Shown piece after piece: positions 1 to 7,966 of a stretch of DNA of 64,000 nt (positions are counted from its first letter, which is position 1; every line of letters begins with the position of its first letter). The notes beneath the pieces were generated by a model. It did no database searches, was not told the origin of the DNA, and worked only from the letters and a program-made list of their open reading frames with translations. Source of the DNA: Serratia odorifera (lineage in GTDB: Bacteria > Pseudomonadota > Gammaproteobacteria > Enterobacterales > Enterobacteriaceae); contig NZ_LR134117.1 of NCBI RefSeq assembly GCF_900635445.1, forward strand, positions 1,798,001 through 1,862,000. The letters run 5' to 3'. A program made the position numbers and the translations under genes.

Positions 1-2
1 CG

Positions 3-32
3 ATCACCCTGTTGGCTCAGGCGCTGGCGTGA
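3..32 (+). CDS. C-terminal end of an upstream gene, possibly MFS transporter YhhS
   Basis: Only the last nine codons and a TGA stop are inside the window (ITLLAQALA). The reading is convergent with dcrB. In E. coli the gene next to dcrB in this orientation is the major-facilitator transporter yhhS, so that is the positional guess. The fragment is too short to identify by itself. Confidence 0.25.
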   Translation: MTLLAQALA

Positions 33-86
33 GTGGCGCGGAATGAACGGGGCAGCGTAGCGGCCCCGGGTTTACGGCGTTAGTTT

Positions 87-109
87 CAGCGTGCCGGTGA
101 GGCACGCTG
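87..109. terminator. hairpin between convergent upstream gene and dcrB
   Basis: A perfect 9-bp stem (CAGCGTGCC / GGCACGCTG) closes a 5-base loop in the short gap between two convergent stop codons. There is no T-run on either side, so it may be a bidirectional transcript-end hairpin, not a classical intrinsic terminator. Confidence 0.35.
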
Positions 110-112
110 GAC

Positions 113-676
113 TTATGGTTTCAGTTTCAGCGTACTGATGATGCTTTCCGCTTCGGTTTGTGCCTGCTGTTGGTTATCCGCCGGCAGCGTCACCTGGATG
201 GTCAGCAGCTGGTTATCCAGCGTACCGATCAGGATCGAGGAGTAGGCTTTCTCGCCGCCGCTGGCAATGATGCTGTCCAACTGGCGCAACGGCACGCCGT
301 CAATTTCAATCGCCTTGTTGGTGACCACCTGCAGGTTGGCATCACGCGAACGCTGCTTTTCTTCCAGGCGTTGTGCCAGGGTTTCCAGCGAGTCGGCGGT
401 TTTATCGCCCAGAATGACAATCAGCGCACGCTGGCCGGTGGTGTCGGCGTAAACGTGCATATTATTGGCCTGGTTGCCCAGCTTGCCGCTCTGATCGGAC
501 ATGCCGGTGGGCAGGGTAAAGGCCAGTTTACCGTCCAGTAAGTTTACCTGTTGTCCCGCGGCGGCGCTGGCGGCGGCATCGCCGGCTGGCGCGGAGGTGT
601 CTTTGGTTTCGCCATCGCAGGCCGCAAGGCCGAGAACTAACAGGCCGATTCCCATCAATGTTGCTACTTTACGCAT
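113..676 (-). CDS. dcrB: DcrB family lipoprotein
   Basis: 187 residues, close to E. coli DcrB (185). The start at 676 is preferred over an in-frame ATG 48 bases upstream because it has an AAGGAAG ribosome site and opens directly into a lipoprotein signal: MRKVATLMG, a hydrophobic stretch, then the lipobox LAAC with the lipidated cysteine at residue 20. A short low-complexity Ala/Gly linker follows, then the conserved DcrB domain to the C-terminus. In E. coli DcrB is an envelope lipoprotein first found as needed for adsorption of phages C1 and C6; its biochemical role is not settled. It keeps its usual place beside yhhQ, but a broken GNAT gene now lies between them. Confidence 0.9.
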   Translation of the reverse strand: MRKVATLMGIGLLVLGLAACDGETKDTSAPAGDAAASAAAGQQVNLLDGKLAFTLPTGMSDQSGKLGNQANNMHVYADTTGQRALIVILGDKTADSLETLAQRLEEKQRSRDANLQVVTNKAIEIDGVPLRQLDSIIASGGEKAYSSILIGTLDNQLLTIQVTLPADNQQQAQTEAESIISTLKLKP

Positions 677-757
677 TGGGCTTCCTTCTTCCTTTACAGG
701 TATGGTGTCTCTGTCCGATCGCAACGTATTCCGCCGTGAAATGCAAGCTGGAAGTTG

Positions 758-992
758 TCAGCGGGTTTTCTCCAGTAATAACCGATAATCAGCGACTTCG
801 CCTTTCTTTTCCAGTTCAACAATCCGATAACCGTTATCGATCAGCAGCATCAGCATGCCGCGAAACTGATTGCGGGTTTTACCGTCAGCCGCCGAATTCG
901 GGGATGCGTTGATACAGCGGGGCAATCTCTTCCAGCGTGGCGTGACGGATGATCAGGGTCATGGCGGCCTCGGTGTGCTCGTGGGCCGCCAT
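758..992 (-). pseudogene. GNAT acetyltransferase remnant with internal deletion
   Basis: On the minus strand the start reads IIRHATLEEIAPLYQRIPEF, typical of the first strand and helix of GNAT N-acetyltransferases, and stops at a TGA about 30 codons in. Immediately after it, in another frame, comes a typical GNAT tail: TRNQFRGMLMLIDNGYRIVE, ending YRLLLEKTR. The two ends together give about 70 residues against 140-160 for the family, so the acetyl-CoA-binding core is missing. I infer a deletion of roughly 200-250 bp plus a frame change. It sits between yhhQ and dcrB, just after the yhhQ stop. The family assignment comes from sequence feel, not from a search. Confidence 0.5.
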
Positions 993-1010
993 GATAACCG
1001 AATCGGCAGG

Positions 1011-1676
1011 TTAACTCAGTTGCAGCGAACCGTCCGGATTGCGGTTCGCCAGACGCTTGAGCAGCATGTTGAGCAGTACGCCGTACATCGGCAGGAAGAA
1101 TATCAGGCAGATAAGCACCTTGAAGCTGTAGTCCACCAGCGCGATCTCCACCCAGTTAGCGGCCATAAAGGCGTCGCTGCTTTTGTAGAAGGCAATGAAG
1201 AAGAACGACAGCGTATCGCTGATATTGCCGAGGAACATCGCGGCGGCGGGAGCCACCCACCAGGCGCTGCGCTGACGCAGGCGGTTGAAGACGTGAACAT
1301 CGAGGATCTGACCAAGCACGTAGGCCATAAAACTGGCCACGGCGATACGCGCCACAAACAGGTTAAATTGGCGCAGTGCGGCAAAGCCTTGCCATTCCCC
1401 CTGATAGGTGACGGTTGAAATCACATAGGAGATAAACAGCGCCGGCACCATCACCGCAAGAATGATCCTGCGAGCCAGAGGCGCGCCAAAAATGCGCACG
1501 GTGAGATCGGTCGCCAGGAAGATAAACGGGAAGGTAAATGCGCCCCAGGTGGTATGGAAGCCGAAAACGGTAATCGGCAACTGCACCAGGTAGTTACTGG
1601 AGGTGATGATGACAATATGGAATAACGATAGCCATACCAGCGCGTTCAAGCGCTGTTGAGCGGTAAATGCGTACAT
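1011..1676 (-). CDS. yhhQ: queuosine precursor (preQ0/preQ1) transporter YhhQ
   Basis: 221 residues, the same length as E. coli YhhQ (COG1738), an inner-membrane transporter that brings in 7-cyano-7-deazaguanine or related precursors for the queuosine tRNA modification. About six hydrophobic segments can be seen, with the typical acidic/charged motif LATDLTVRIFG after the second and DTLSFFFIAF later. The start MYAFTAQQRLNAL at 1676 is chosen by homology and by an AAGG site 6-9 bases upstream. Longer in-frame starts would read through the leader that folds as a riboswitch. It is divergent from tusA, as in E. coli. Confidence 0.92.
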   Translation of the reverse strand: MYAFTAQQRLNALVWLSLFHIVIITSSNYLVQLPITVFGFHTTWGAFTFPFIFLATDLTVRIFGAPLARRIILAVMVPALFISYVISTVTYQGEWQGFAALRQFNLFVARIAVASFMAYVLGQILDVHVFNRLRQRSAWWVAPAAAMFLGNISDTLSFFFIAFYKSSDAFMAANWVEIALVDYSFKVLICLIFFLPMYGVLLNMLLKRLANRNPDGSLQLS

Positions 1677-1682
1677 AACTGA

Positions 1683-1713
1683 CCTTTTTGAAAAATGGGG
1701 TGAGGGAACCCAT
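1683..1713 (-). promoter_or_regulatory. probable preQ1-I riboswitch in the yhhQ leader
   Basis: Just upstream of the yhhQ start the minus strand reads ATGGG, a pyrimidine-rich loop TTCCCTCAC, then CCCAT, forming a perfect 5-bp stem, followed by the A-rich tail TTTTCAAAAAGG. This is the compact H-type pseudoknot layout of preQ1 class I aptamers: short stem, loop with a ligand-reading cytosine, and an A-rich tail docking in the stem groove. The tail contains the AAGG ribosome site of yhhQ, so ligand binding would mask translation initiation. That fits feedback control of a queuosine-precursor importer. The call rests on pattern and context, not on a covariance search. Confidence 0.7.
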
Positions 1714-1960
1714 ACTCGCCATAGCCGGAAGCAGGCTTGCTGCGCTTGCAATCTACGTTGAGTATATGACCAAAAAATCGTGGCGCGATAAATTTTCCGC
1801 GCGGCGGCATGATACGCGTTTGCGCAACCAATGCAATGAAATAAACGGTTAAAATACACGCAAACGTTAACGTCCCTTGCACAGAAAAAACACCGGCGTA
1901 AACTATAGCGCTATACGATCCGGCGAGCGTTCGCCGATCGAATTGATCGAGACAAACTGC

Positions 1961-2206
1961 ATGACTGATATTTTTTCCGAGGCTGACCAAACCCTCGACG
2001 CGCTTGGCCTACGCTGCCCGGAGCCGGTGATGATGGTGCGCAAGACCGTTCGTCATATGGATAACGGCGAAACGCTGCTGATTATTGCCGACGATCCGGC
2101 CACTACCCGCGATATTCCCGGCTTCTGTCGCTTTATGGAACATACGCTGGTGGCGCAGGAAACCGAACGCGCACCCTACCGCTATCTGCTGCGCAAAGGC
2201 CTCTAA
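1961..2206 (+). CDS. tusA: sulfurtransferase TusA
   Basis: 81 residues, the same as E. coli TusA. TusA accepts persulfide sulfur from IscS and passes it to TusD, for 2-thiolation of the tRNA wobble uridine and for molybdenum cofactor chemistry. The active cysteine is Cys19 in LGLRCPEPVMMVRKT, and the downstream block IADDPATTRDIPGFC is also conserved. The start MTDIFSEADQTLDAL at 1961 matches the family; an in-frame ATG 84 bases upstream would add a non-conserved extension. The gene is divergent from yhhQ and convergent with zntA, the standard enterobacterial layout. Confidence 0.95.
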   Translation: MTDIFSEADQTLDALGLRCPEPVMMVRKTVRHMDNGETLLIIADDPATTRDIPGFCRFMEHTLVAQETERAPYRYLLRKGL

Positions 2207-2215
2207 GCGACGGCC

Positions 2216-2240
2216 GCGCTGCGGGGTTAAAACGCAGCGC
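2216..2240. terminator. hairpin between convergent tusA and zntA
   Basis: A perfect 8-bp stem GCGCTGCG / CGCAGCGC encloses a 9-base loop right after the tusA stop. It has no T-run, so its efficiency as a terminator is uncertain. Confidence 0.4.
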
Positions 2241-2327
2241 TGTTGGTAAATGCCTGGGGTTATCCCGCTCGCCAATTCGCTACGCCAGGCTGACGGTTGC
2301 CGGCAGCCTGGCGGGGTTATCAGCGGA

Positions 2328-4646
2328 TTATTGCCGGTTTTTCAATAGTCGCAATGCGTTCAACGTCACCAGGGCGGTCGCGCCGGAGTCGGCCAGCACC
2401 GCCAACCACAGGCCGGTCAGCCCCAACAGACTGGTGATCAGAAACACGCCTTTCAGCCCTAATGCGATGGTGATGTTCTGCCGGATATTGGCATGGGTCG
2501 CGCGTGAAATACGCACCATTTCCGCGATGCCCAGCAGCCGGTTGTGGGTCAGCGCCGCGTCGGCGGTTTCCAGCGCGACATCGGTACCACTGCCCATGGC
2601 GATGCCAATACTGGCTGCCTTCATCGCCGGGGCATCGTTGATGCCGTCGCCAATCATCGCGGTGGGCCGCAACAGGCTCAGTTGATTCACCGCGCTGACC
2701 TTGTCTTCCGGCAACAGTCCGGCGCGGTAATCCAACCCCAACTCGCCGGCGATAGCCGCTGCGGCGCGCGGGTTGTCGCCGGTCAGCATCACGCCATTGA
2801 TACCCAACTGTCTCAGTGCCGCGATCGCCTGACCTGCATCGCTGCGCAGCGTATCGCGCAGTGCCAGCAAGCCGAGTGGTACGCCGTCTGCCAATACCAC
2901 CACGGCGGTTTTTCCGGCGTTTTCCAACTGCTCGACCCGATTTTGCCACGGGTCAGCAAGCAGGCCGGCGGCGACCTTGGTCGGCGCGCCGATCAGTATG
3001 CGTTGCCCGTCTACCTCGCCTTCTACCCCCATACCGACCAGCGCACGGCGATTGGCTGCCGAAGGCAGCAGGCCACCGTTGCCTTCGGCGTGGCGAACGA
3101 TCGCCTGCGCCAGCGGATGGTGCGAGCCGGCCTCAACCGCGGCGGCCAGCGCCAACAGGCGTTGCCGATCGACATCGCCAATCGGCAGCACGTCAGTTAC
3201 CGTCGGTTTGCCCTCGGTCAAGGTACCGGTTTTATCAAAGGCGATGGTCTGCACCTGGCCCAACTGTTCCAGCGCTGCGCCGCCTTTGATCAATGCGCCA
3301 CGCCGCGTGGCGGCCGCCAGACCGGAGGTGATCGCCGCCGGTGTCGAAATGACCAGCGCGCACGGACAGCCAATCAGCAACAGCGTCAGGCCACGATAAA
3401 TCCAGGTTTCCCATGGCTGTGCGAACAGCAGCGGCGGCAGCAGGATCACCGCTACCGCCAGCAGCATGATCGCCGGGGTGTAATAACGGCTGAAACGGTC
3501 GAGGAAGCGCTCGATGGGCGCGCGGCGTTCTTCCGCTTCTTCAATCAGTTGCAGGATGCGATCGATGGCATTGTTGCCCGGTTCGGAAACCACTTTCATT
3601 TGAGCTGCCTGATCGACCGACAGGCTGCCCGCCGCCACTTTCTCGCCCTGTTGGCGTTCGACCGGTACCGACTCGCCGGTCAGCGCGCTTTCATCAAAGC
3701 TGGCGAACGGGTTGATCAGCTCGGCGTCGGCCGGCAGACGGGCGCCAGGGGCGATTTCAATCACATCTCCGGGGCGCAGGCTGGCGACCGGCACCCGCTG
3801 CCGCTGTTCGCCGCGGATCAGCAAAGCATCCTCCGGCACTAGCGCCATCAGGGCGCTAATGCCACGACGTGCACGGCTGGCGGCGTAGGATTCCAGCAGT
3901 TCACCGACCATAAACAGCAGCAGTACCATCGCCGCTTCGGCAGTGGCGCCGATAAATAGCGCGCCGATGGCAGCGACGCTCATCAGCGTTTCGATGGCAA
4001 ACGGCGTACCGCTACGGATCAGACGCAGCGCTTTGCTGGCGATCGGCGCCAGCCCCACCAGCGTGGTGGCAATGAATGCGATGCGGCCAAACTGCGGGTT
4101 AACGGCGTTCAGCGCCCAACTGATGACCATCAGCGCGGCCATCAGCAGTAACGGGCCGTACTCAACCAGCCGCGATGGGACGACCGCCGTCTTTGCCTGC
4201 TCACCGATACCGAGCAGGGTAAAGCCAGCCTTGCCGACCGCGTCTTGCACGCGCTGGCTGATATCGCTCTGCGCGTCGACCACCAGCTTTTCGGTAGCGA
4301 ACAGCACGCGAGCGCTGTCCACACCGGGGATGGCAGTGACGGCATTTTCTATTTTTTGCGCACAGCTTGGGCAATCCATGCCGTTGACTTTCCAACTAAA
4401 ACGCTGACTGCCGGAAGGGGGAACAGCGGCCAGCCTGTCGCTTTCTTCGTCCGGATCTGCAGGATCGCCGCTGCTGCAACACTGCGTGCTTTGGCATGAT
4501 GGCGGCTGCGTCGTTTGCTGCGCGTCTACCGTCGTGGGTTGTTCGCTGCTGCAGCCGTGTTGGGCTTTGGCATGGTCATGGCCGCAGCCACAACCGCTGT
4601 CGTTATGACTGTGTGAATGTGTGTGTGGTGATGGACGTGTCTGCAT
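2328..4646 (-). CDS. zntA: Zn(II)/Cd(II)/Pb(II)-exporting P-type ATPase ZntA
   Basis: 772 residues; E. coli ZntA is 732. It exports zinc, cadmium and lead across the inner membrane using ATP. Domains in order: a His/Cys-rich N-terminal tail of about 80 residues (HTHSHSH, CGCGHDH, then several CC pairs), one heavy-metal-associated domain with GMDCPSC near residues 89-95, membrane helices with the CPC motif (IGCPCALVIST), the phosphorylation motif DKTGTLTEG and the hinge GDGINDAPA. The extra length relative to E. coli is in the metal-binding tail. An AAGGGGGG ribosome site precedes the start. Its promoter carries a ZntR-type operator. Confidence 0.97.
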   Translation of the reverse strand: MQTRPSPHTHSHSHNDSGCGCGHDHAKAQHGCSSEQPTTVDAQQTTQPPSCQSTQCCSSGDPADPDEESDRLAAVPPSGSQRFSWKVNGMDCPSCAQKIENAVTAIPGVDSARVLFATEKLVVDAQSDISQRVQDAVGKAGFTLLGIGEQAKTAVVPSRLVEYGPLLLMAALMVISWALNAVNPQFGRIAFIATTLVGLAPIASKALRLIRSGTPFAIETLMSVAAIGALFIGATAEAAMVLLLFMVGELLESYAASRARRGISALMALVPEDALLIRGEQRQRVPVASLRPGDVIEIAPGARLPADAELINPFASFDESALTGESVPVERQQGEKVAAGSLSVDQAAQMKVVSEPGNNAIDRILQLIEEAEERRAPIERFLDRFSRYYTPAIMLLAVAVILLPPLLFAQPWETWIYRGLTLLLIGCPCALVISTPAAITSGLAAATRRGALIKGGAALEQLGQVQTIAFDKTGTLTEGKPTVTDVLPIGDVDRQRLLALAAAVEAGSHHPLAQAIVRHAEGNGGLLPSAANRRALVGMGVEGEVDGQRILIGAPTKVAAGLLADPWQNRVEQLENAGKTAVVVLADGVPLGLLALRDTLRSDAGQAIAALRQLGINGVMLTGDNPRAAAAIAGELGLDYRAGLLPEDKVSAVNQLSLLRPTAMIGDGINDAPAMKAASIGIAMGSGTDVALETADAALTHNRLLGIAEMVRISRATHANIRQNITIALGLKGVFLITSLLGLTGLWLAVLADSGATALVTLNALRLLKNRQ

Positions 4647-4685
4647 AATGCCCCCCTTCGGCAGTTAGTGATGCTCACCTTGCCG

Positions 4686-4717
4686 ACTGTACACCCTGGA
4701 GCCAACTCCAGAGTCAA
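4686..4717 (-). promoter_or_regulatory. ZntR-controlled zntA promoter
   Basis: On the minus strand: -35 TTGACT, an exact 20-base spacer, and -10 TACAGT. The spacer contains the dyad CTGGAGTTGGCTCCAG. An overlong 20-base spacer bridged by a dyad is the signature of MerR-family activation, and the sequence closely matches the known E. coli PzntA operator (ACTCTGGAGT-CGACTCCAGAGT type). ZntR-Zn would untwist the DNA to align the -10 and -35. Confidence 0.88.
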
Positions 4718-4718
4718 G

Positions 4719-5413
4719 CAGCGGGATGAGAATAATTCCGACTACCGACAAAGTCTGACAGTAGGGCGAGCAGGCTGTAGCGGCGTGGGTTGCCGGACAA
4801 ATGTGCCGGCAGCAAATTTGCACGATCTTTTTTCCGGCTGGCCGGTCGGGGAGACGCAGGGATATGTTCCATCGTGCAGCGCCAGCTGTGGGTATTTTCC
4901 TCCAATGGGGCGACGTTGTTATCAACCTCAATAATTCTCACCGCGTCGCCGCAAACCCCCCAGGCGATATTAATTAGTTCATCAGGTTAATAATAAAAAT
5001 TTATTAACTTATTCCGTTTGTGTGACATGCGCGTTTTTACAGAAAAATGCCAGCATGATTCTCTATGGCTGTAATCGGCATTTTTATTGGCTCTTATTGC
5101 CAACATAGACAGATTAAACTGCCGAATCTGTGTAAACAGTGTAAATAAGTAGTTTAAATAACCTTCGTTACATCAATAAAAAGTCATTTATTTTGTGTGG
5201 TGTTTTATTGTCCTGCCTATACTTGGAAACGATTACCATTTGGGATGGTGATCTTATTTTCTGATTGTTATGCATTAATTCCGTATTTACCACTGCCGTG
5301 ACTGGCAGACTAACCCCTTTCTTATCGGTAGCGGCAGGTCTTCTGCGTCCGAAAGGAAGGTTATCTCTATCTGTTTGATCGTTAACGATCGAATAATGAG
5401 TGGAATCGAACCC
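4719..5413. other. intergenic region between zntA and serralysin, no gene recognised
   Basis: About 700 bases between divergent zntA and the serralysin gene. The left part is GC-rich and the right part markedly AT-rich. An inverted repeat AAAAATGCC / GGCATTTTT lies at 5043-5085. A 75-codon minus-strand reading at 4714-4941 has no features I recognise. The serralysin promoter must lie in the AT-rich half, but I cannot name its boxes with confidence. Confidence 0.5.
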
Positions 5414-6865
5414 ATGCAATCGACAAAAAAGGCAATAGAAATTACTGAATCCAACCTCGCTGCGACCACTACCGGCTACGATGCCGTTAATGATCTGCTG
5501 CATTATCATCAGCGAGGCAATGGCATTCAGATTAATGGCAAGGACTCATTTACTACCGAGCAGGCCGGGCTGTATATCACCCGCTCCAATCAGACCTGGA
5601 ATGGCAAAGGCGTGTTTGATACGCCGGTGAAATTGACTTACGCTTTCCCGGACTACGCATTCAATTCGGCTAACGCCGGTGGCGATCGCGGATTGAGCAA
5701 GTTCAGCGTTGAGCAGCAGCAGCAGGCGAAGCTGTCGCTTCAGTCCTGGGCTGACGTCGCCAATATTACCTTTACCGAGGTTTCCGGCAGCCAGAAGGCC
5801 AATATCACCTTTGGCAACTATAGCCAGGATCAGTACGGTAACACCGACTATGACACCCAGGCCTATGCCTGGCTGCCGGGGTCGGGTAACGTTTCCGGCC
5901 AGAGTTGGTACAACATCAACCAGTCCAACATCCAGCACCCAGCCTCCGAAGACTATGGTCGCCAGACGTTTACCCATGAAATCGGCCACGCGCTGGGGCT
6001 GAGCCACCCGGGTGACTATAATGCCGGCGAAGGCAACCCGAGCTACAAGGACGTCAGCTATGCCGAAGATACGCGCATGTTCAGCCTGATGAGCTATTGG
6101 AGCGAAACCAACACCGGCGGCGATAATGGCGGTCATTACTCTGCGGCTCCGCTGCTGGATGACATTTCTGCCATTCAGCATTTGTACGGTGCCAATATGT
6201 CGACACGTACCGGAGACACGGTGTATGGCTTCAATTCCAATACCGGTCGTGACTTCCTCAGCACCAGCAGCAACGCGCAGAAAGTGATTTTTGCCGCCTG
6301 GGATGGTGGTGGCAAAGATACCTTCGACTTCTCCGGTTATACTGCCAATCAGCGTATCAACCTGAACGAGAAATCGTTCTCGGACGTTGGTGGGCTGAAA
6401 GGCAACGTGTCGATTGCTGCGGGCGTGACGATTGAAAACGCCATTGGCGGTTCCGGCAATGACGTGCTGGTGGGCAACCAGGCCAATAACCTGCTGAAGG
6501 GCGGCGCCGGTAACGACGTGCTGTTCGGCGGCGGCGGGGCCGATGAGCTGTGGGGCGGCGCGGGCAGTGATATCTTTGTGTTCGCCGCTGCCAGCGATTC
6601 CAAATCGGGCGCAGCCGACTGGATCCGCGATTTCCAGAAGGGCATCGACAAGATTGACCTGTCGTTCTTCAATCAGGGTGCCGAAGGCGCTGACTTTATC
6701 AAGTTCGTCGACCATTTCAGCGGTGCGGCGGGCGAAGCGCTGTTAACCTATGATGCAACCAGTAACGTCAGCGATCTGGCATTGAACCTCAGCGGTCAGC
6801 AGACGCCGGACTTCCTGGTGAAAATTGTCGGACAGGCGGAAATTGCTACTGACTTTATCGTCTGA
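5414..6865 (+). CDS. prtA: serralysin, secreted RTX zinc metalloprotease
   Basis: 483 residues, very similar in length and sequence to S. marcescens serralysin (about 50 kDa). It is a secreted metzincin endopeptidase. A short propeptide (MQSTKKAIEITES) leads into the catalytic domain with HEIGHALGLSHPGD (three zinc-binding histidines and the catalytic glutamate, around residues 190-205) and the Met-turn SLMSYWSE. GG-X-G-X-D calcium-binding RTX repeats follow (GGSGNDVLVG, GGAGNDVLFGGGGADEL), and the protein ends DFIV, the hydrophobic C-terminal signal for type I secretion. The start MQSTKK at 5414 follows the family; an in-frame TTG 39 bases upstream is possible. No LipBCD/PrtDEF transporter genes lie nearby, so it must use one encoded elsewhere. 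Confidence 0.96.
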   Translation: MQSTKKAIEITESNLAATTTGYDAVNDLLHYHQRGNGIQINGKDSFTTEQAGLYITRSNQTWNGKGVFDTPVKLTYAFPDYAFNSANAGGDRGLSKFSVEQQQQAKLSLQSWADVANITFTEVSGSQKANITFGNYSQDQYGNTDYDTQAYAWLPGSGNVSGQSWYNINQSNIQHPASEDYGRQTFTHEIGHALGLSHPGDYNAGEGNPSYKDVSYAEDTRMFSLMSYWSETNTGGDNGGHYSAAPLLDDISAIQHLYGANMSTRTGDTVYGFNSNTGRDFLSTSSNAQKVIFAAWDGGGKDTFDFSGYTANQRINLNEKSFSDVGGLKGNVSIAAGVTIENAIGGSGNDVLVGNQANNLLKGGAGNDVLFGGGGADELWGGAGSDIFVFAAASDSKSGAADWIRDFQKGIDKIDLSFFNQGAEGADFIKFVDHFSGAAGEALLTYDATSNVSDLALNLSGQQTPDFLVKIVGQAEIATDFIV

Positions 6866-6883
6866 TTATTGGCGGTGTACCGT

Positions 6884-6901
6884 GGGCCGGTTCGCCGGCC
6901 C
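6884..6901 (+). terminator. stable hairpin between serralysin and inhibitor genes
   Basis: GGGCCGG, a TTCG tetraloop and CCGGCCC form a very stable 7-bp hairpin 18 bases after the protease stop. No T-run follows. It probably stabilises the protease mRNA 3' end or lowers read-through into the inhibitor gene. Confidence 0.5.
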
Positions 6902-6926
6902 CTACCAGTTAACCAGCGAGTCGTTG

Positions 6927-7304
6927 ATGATAAAACGCATTTTCTACGCTGCCATGATGGCGGGCAGCATTTTAATGACAGGAGTGGTTATGGCCAGCAG
7001 TCTGGTTCTTCCTTCCGCACAGAGTCTGGCGGGACAATGGCAGTTAGCCAACGGTGAACGGCAATGTCGGCTGGAGTTGCTGGCCGATACGCAACGTGAG
7101 ACCAATGGTTATCAATTACGCGATCGACAGCAGTGTCTGAAGGCGATATTCAACGCCGAGGTTATCGGCTGGCGCGCGGCCCCGGACGGTATCGCATTGC
7201 TGCAGACCGACGGCAGCACGCTGGCGTTCTTTTCGCGCGACGGTGAGGTGTATCGCCATCCGATTGGCGCCGCCGATGGCCTGACGTTGACGCCGCTGCG
7301 CTGA
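6927..7304 (+). CDS. inh: periplasmic serralysin inhibitor (Inh/AprI family)
   Basis: 125 residues with a signal peptide (MIKRIFYAAMMAG...VVMA) and a mature domain starting SSLVLPSAQSLAGQW. This resembles the Inh/SmaPI inhibitors, an 8-stranded barrel whose N-terminal strand inserts into the protease active site. The two cysteines (RQCRLELL and QQCLKAIF) correspond to the family disulfide, and GWRAAPDGIALLQTDGS...FFSRDGE matches the conserved core. It protects the periplasm from protease that goes astray before secretion. It lies 61 bases after the protease gene with a hairpin between, so it is probably co-transcribed at a lower level. The longer in-frame start overlapping prtA is rejected because it would bury the signal peptide. 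Confidence 0.88.
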   Translation: MIKRIFYAAMMAGSILMTGVVMASSLVLPSAQSLAGQWQLANGERQCRLELLADTQRETNGYQLRDRQQCLKAIFNAEVIGWRAAPDGIALLQTDGSTLAFFSRDGEVYRHPIGAADGLTLTPLR

Positions 7305-7310
7305 GCGGCA

Positions 7311-7330
7311 GGGTTCGCTGGCGCGAACCC
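7311..7330. terminator. hairpin between convergent inh and yhhN
   Basis: GGGTTCG, a 6-base loop and CGAACCC form a perfect stem between two convergent stop codons. A clean T-run is lacking on both strands. Confidence 0.45.
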
Positions 7331-7339
7331 GTCGGCAGT

Positions 7340-7966
7340 CTACAAAAACAGCGAGCGAACGATCAGGAAGTGGCCGCCAAAGTAGCACAGGGCCACCACG
7401 GCGTCGGCAGCGCGGAACTGCAGGCGATAGCGGTTCAGTAGCCATACCACGTTGGCCAGCAGCAGTAGCGAGGTACCCGCCAGCAGCGAGAAACCGTAAT
7501 CGGTGCTGCGCAGGAAATACTGTTCCCCCGCCAGCCATACCATCAGCAACGTCATGGCGACATAGGCGGTGATGGCCCATTTCAGCGCCGCCAGGCGTGT
7601 CCATATGGTGGCCAGTAACAGTGCGCCAACGATCAACAGCGTCAGCGGCAATGGCCAGAACAGGCTGAAGGTCATTTGGCTGGCGAAACTCAGGGCGTAA
7701 AGCAGTTGCGAAAGGAAAAAAGCGCCGATGGCGTACAATACGCGCTCGCGCGGCAGCAGTAGCAGTGCGTCGCCGACCAGCGTGGCCAGCAACCCGAGAA
7801 CGATCAGATAACCGGCCGGCCCCAGCACTGGCGCTTGCCAGGCCAGCAGCAGTAATAGCAGCAGGGTAACCGGTTTGAACACCCAGCGCTGCCAGCGTGG
7901 GCCACGGTAAGCCGCATCAACGAACAGCCAACCGGAAAAGAATACCGCAAGGAATGGCCAACTCAT
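7340..7966 (-). CDS. yhhN: YhhN family lysoplasmalogenase-like membrane protein
   Basis: 208 residues, the same size as E. coli YhhN, with about eight hydrophobic helices along its length. The family includes TMEM86-type lysoplasmalogenases that cleave the vinyl-ether bond of alkenyl-lysophospholipids; the bacterial substrate is not established. Conserved short motifs can be seen, such as LVGDALLLLP near the middle (with the family Asp) and YALSFASQM. In E. coli yhhN lies directly beside zntA. Here serralysin and its inhibitor separate them, with orientation preserved. Confidence 0.85.
   Translation of the reverse strand: MSWPFLAVFFSGWLFVDAAYRGPRWQRWVFKPVTLLLLLLLAWQAPVLGPAGYLIVLGLLATLVGDALLLLPRERVLYAIGAFFLSQLLYALSFASQMTFSLFWPLPLTLLIVGALLLATIWTRLAALKWAITAYVAMTLLMVWLAGEQYFLRSTDYGFSLLAGTSLLLLANVVWLLNRYRLQFRAADAVVALCYFGGHFLIVRSLFL

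Noticed and set aside
2544..3842. 432-codon open frame antisense to zntA
   Set aside because: Shadow of ZntA codons: Gln/Arg/His-rich composition and no domain. The sense strand has all P-type ATPase motifs.
4714..4941. 75-codon minus-strand frame near the zntA promoter
   Set aside because: It overlaps the ZntR operator, and has no ribosome site, signal or family resemblance.
5546..6715. 389-codon open frame antisense to serralysin
   Set aside because: It mirrors the codon bias of a well-supported protease on the other strand, has no ribosome site and shows no family features.
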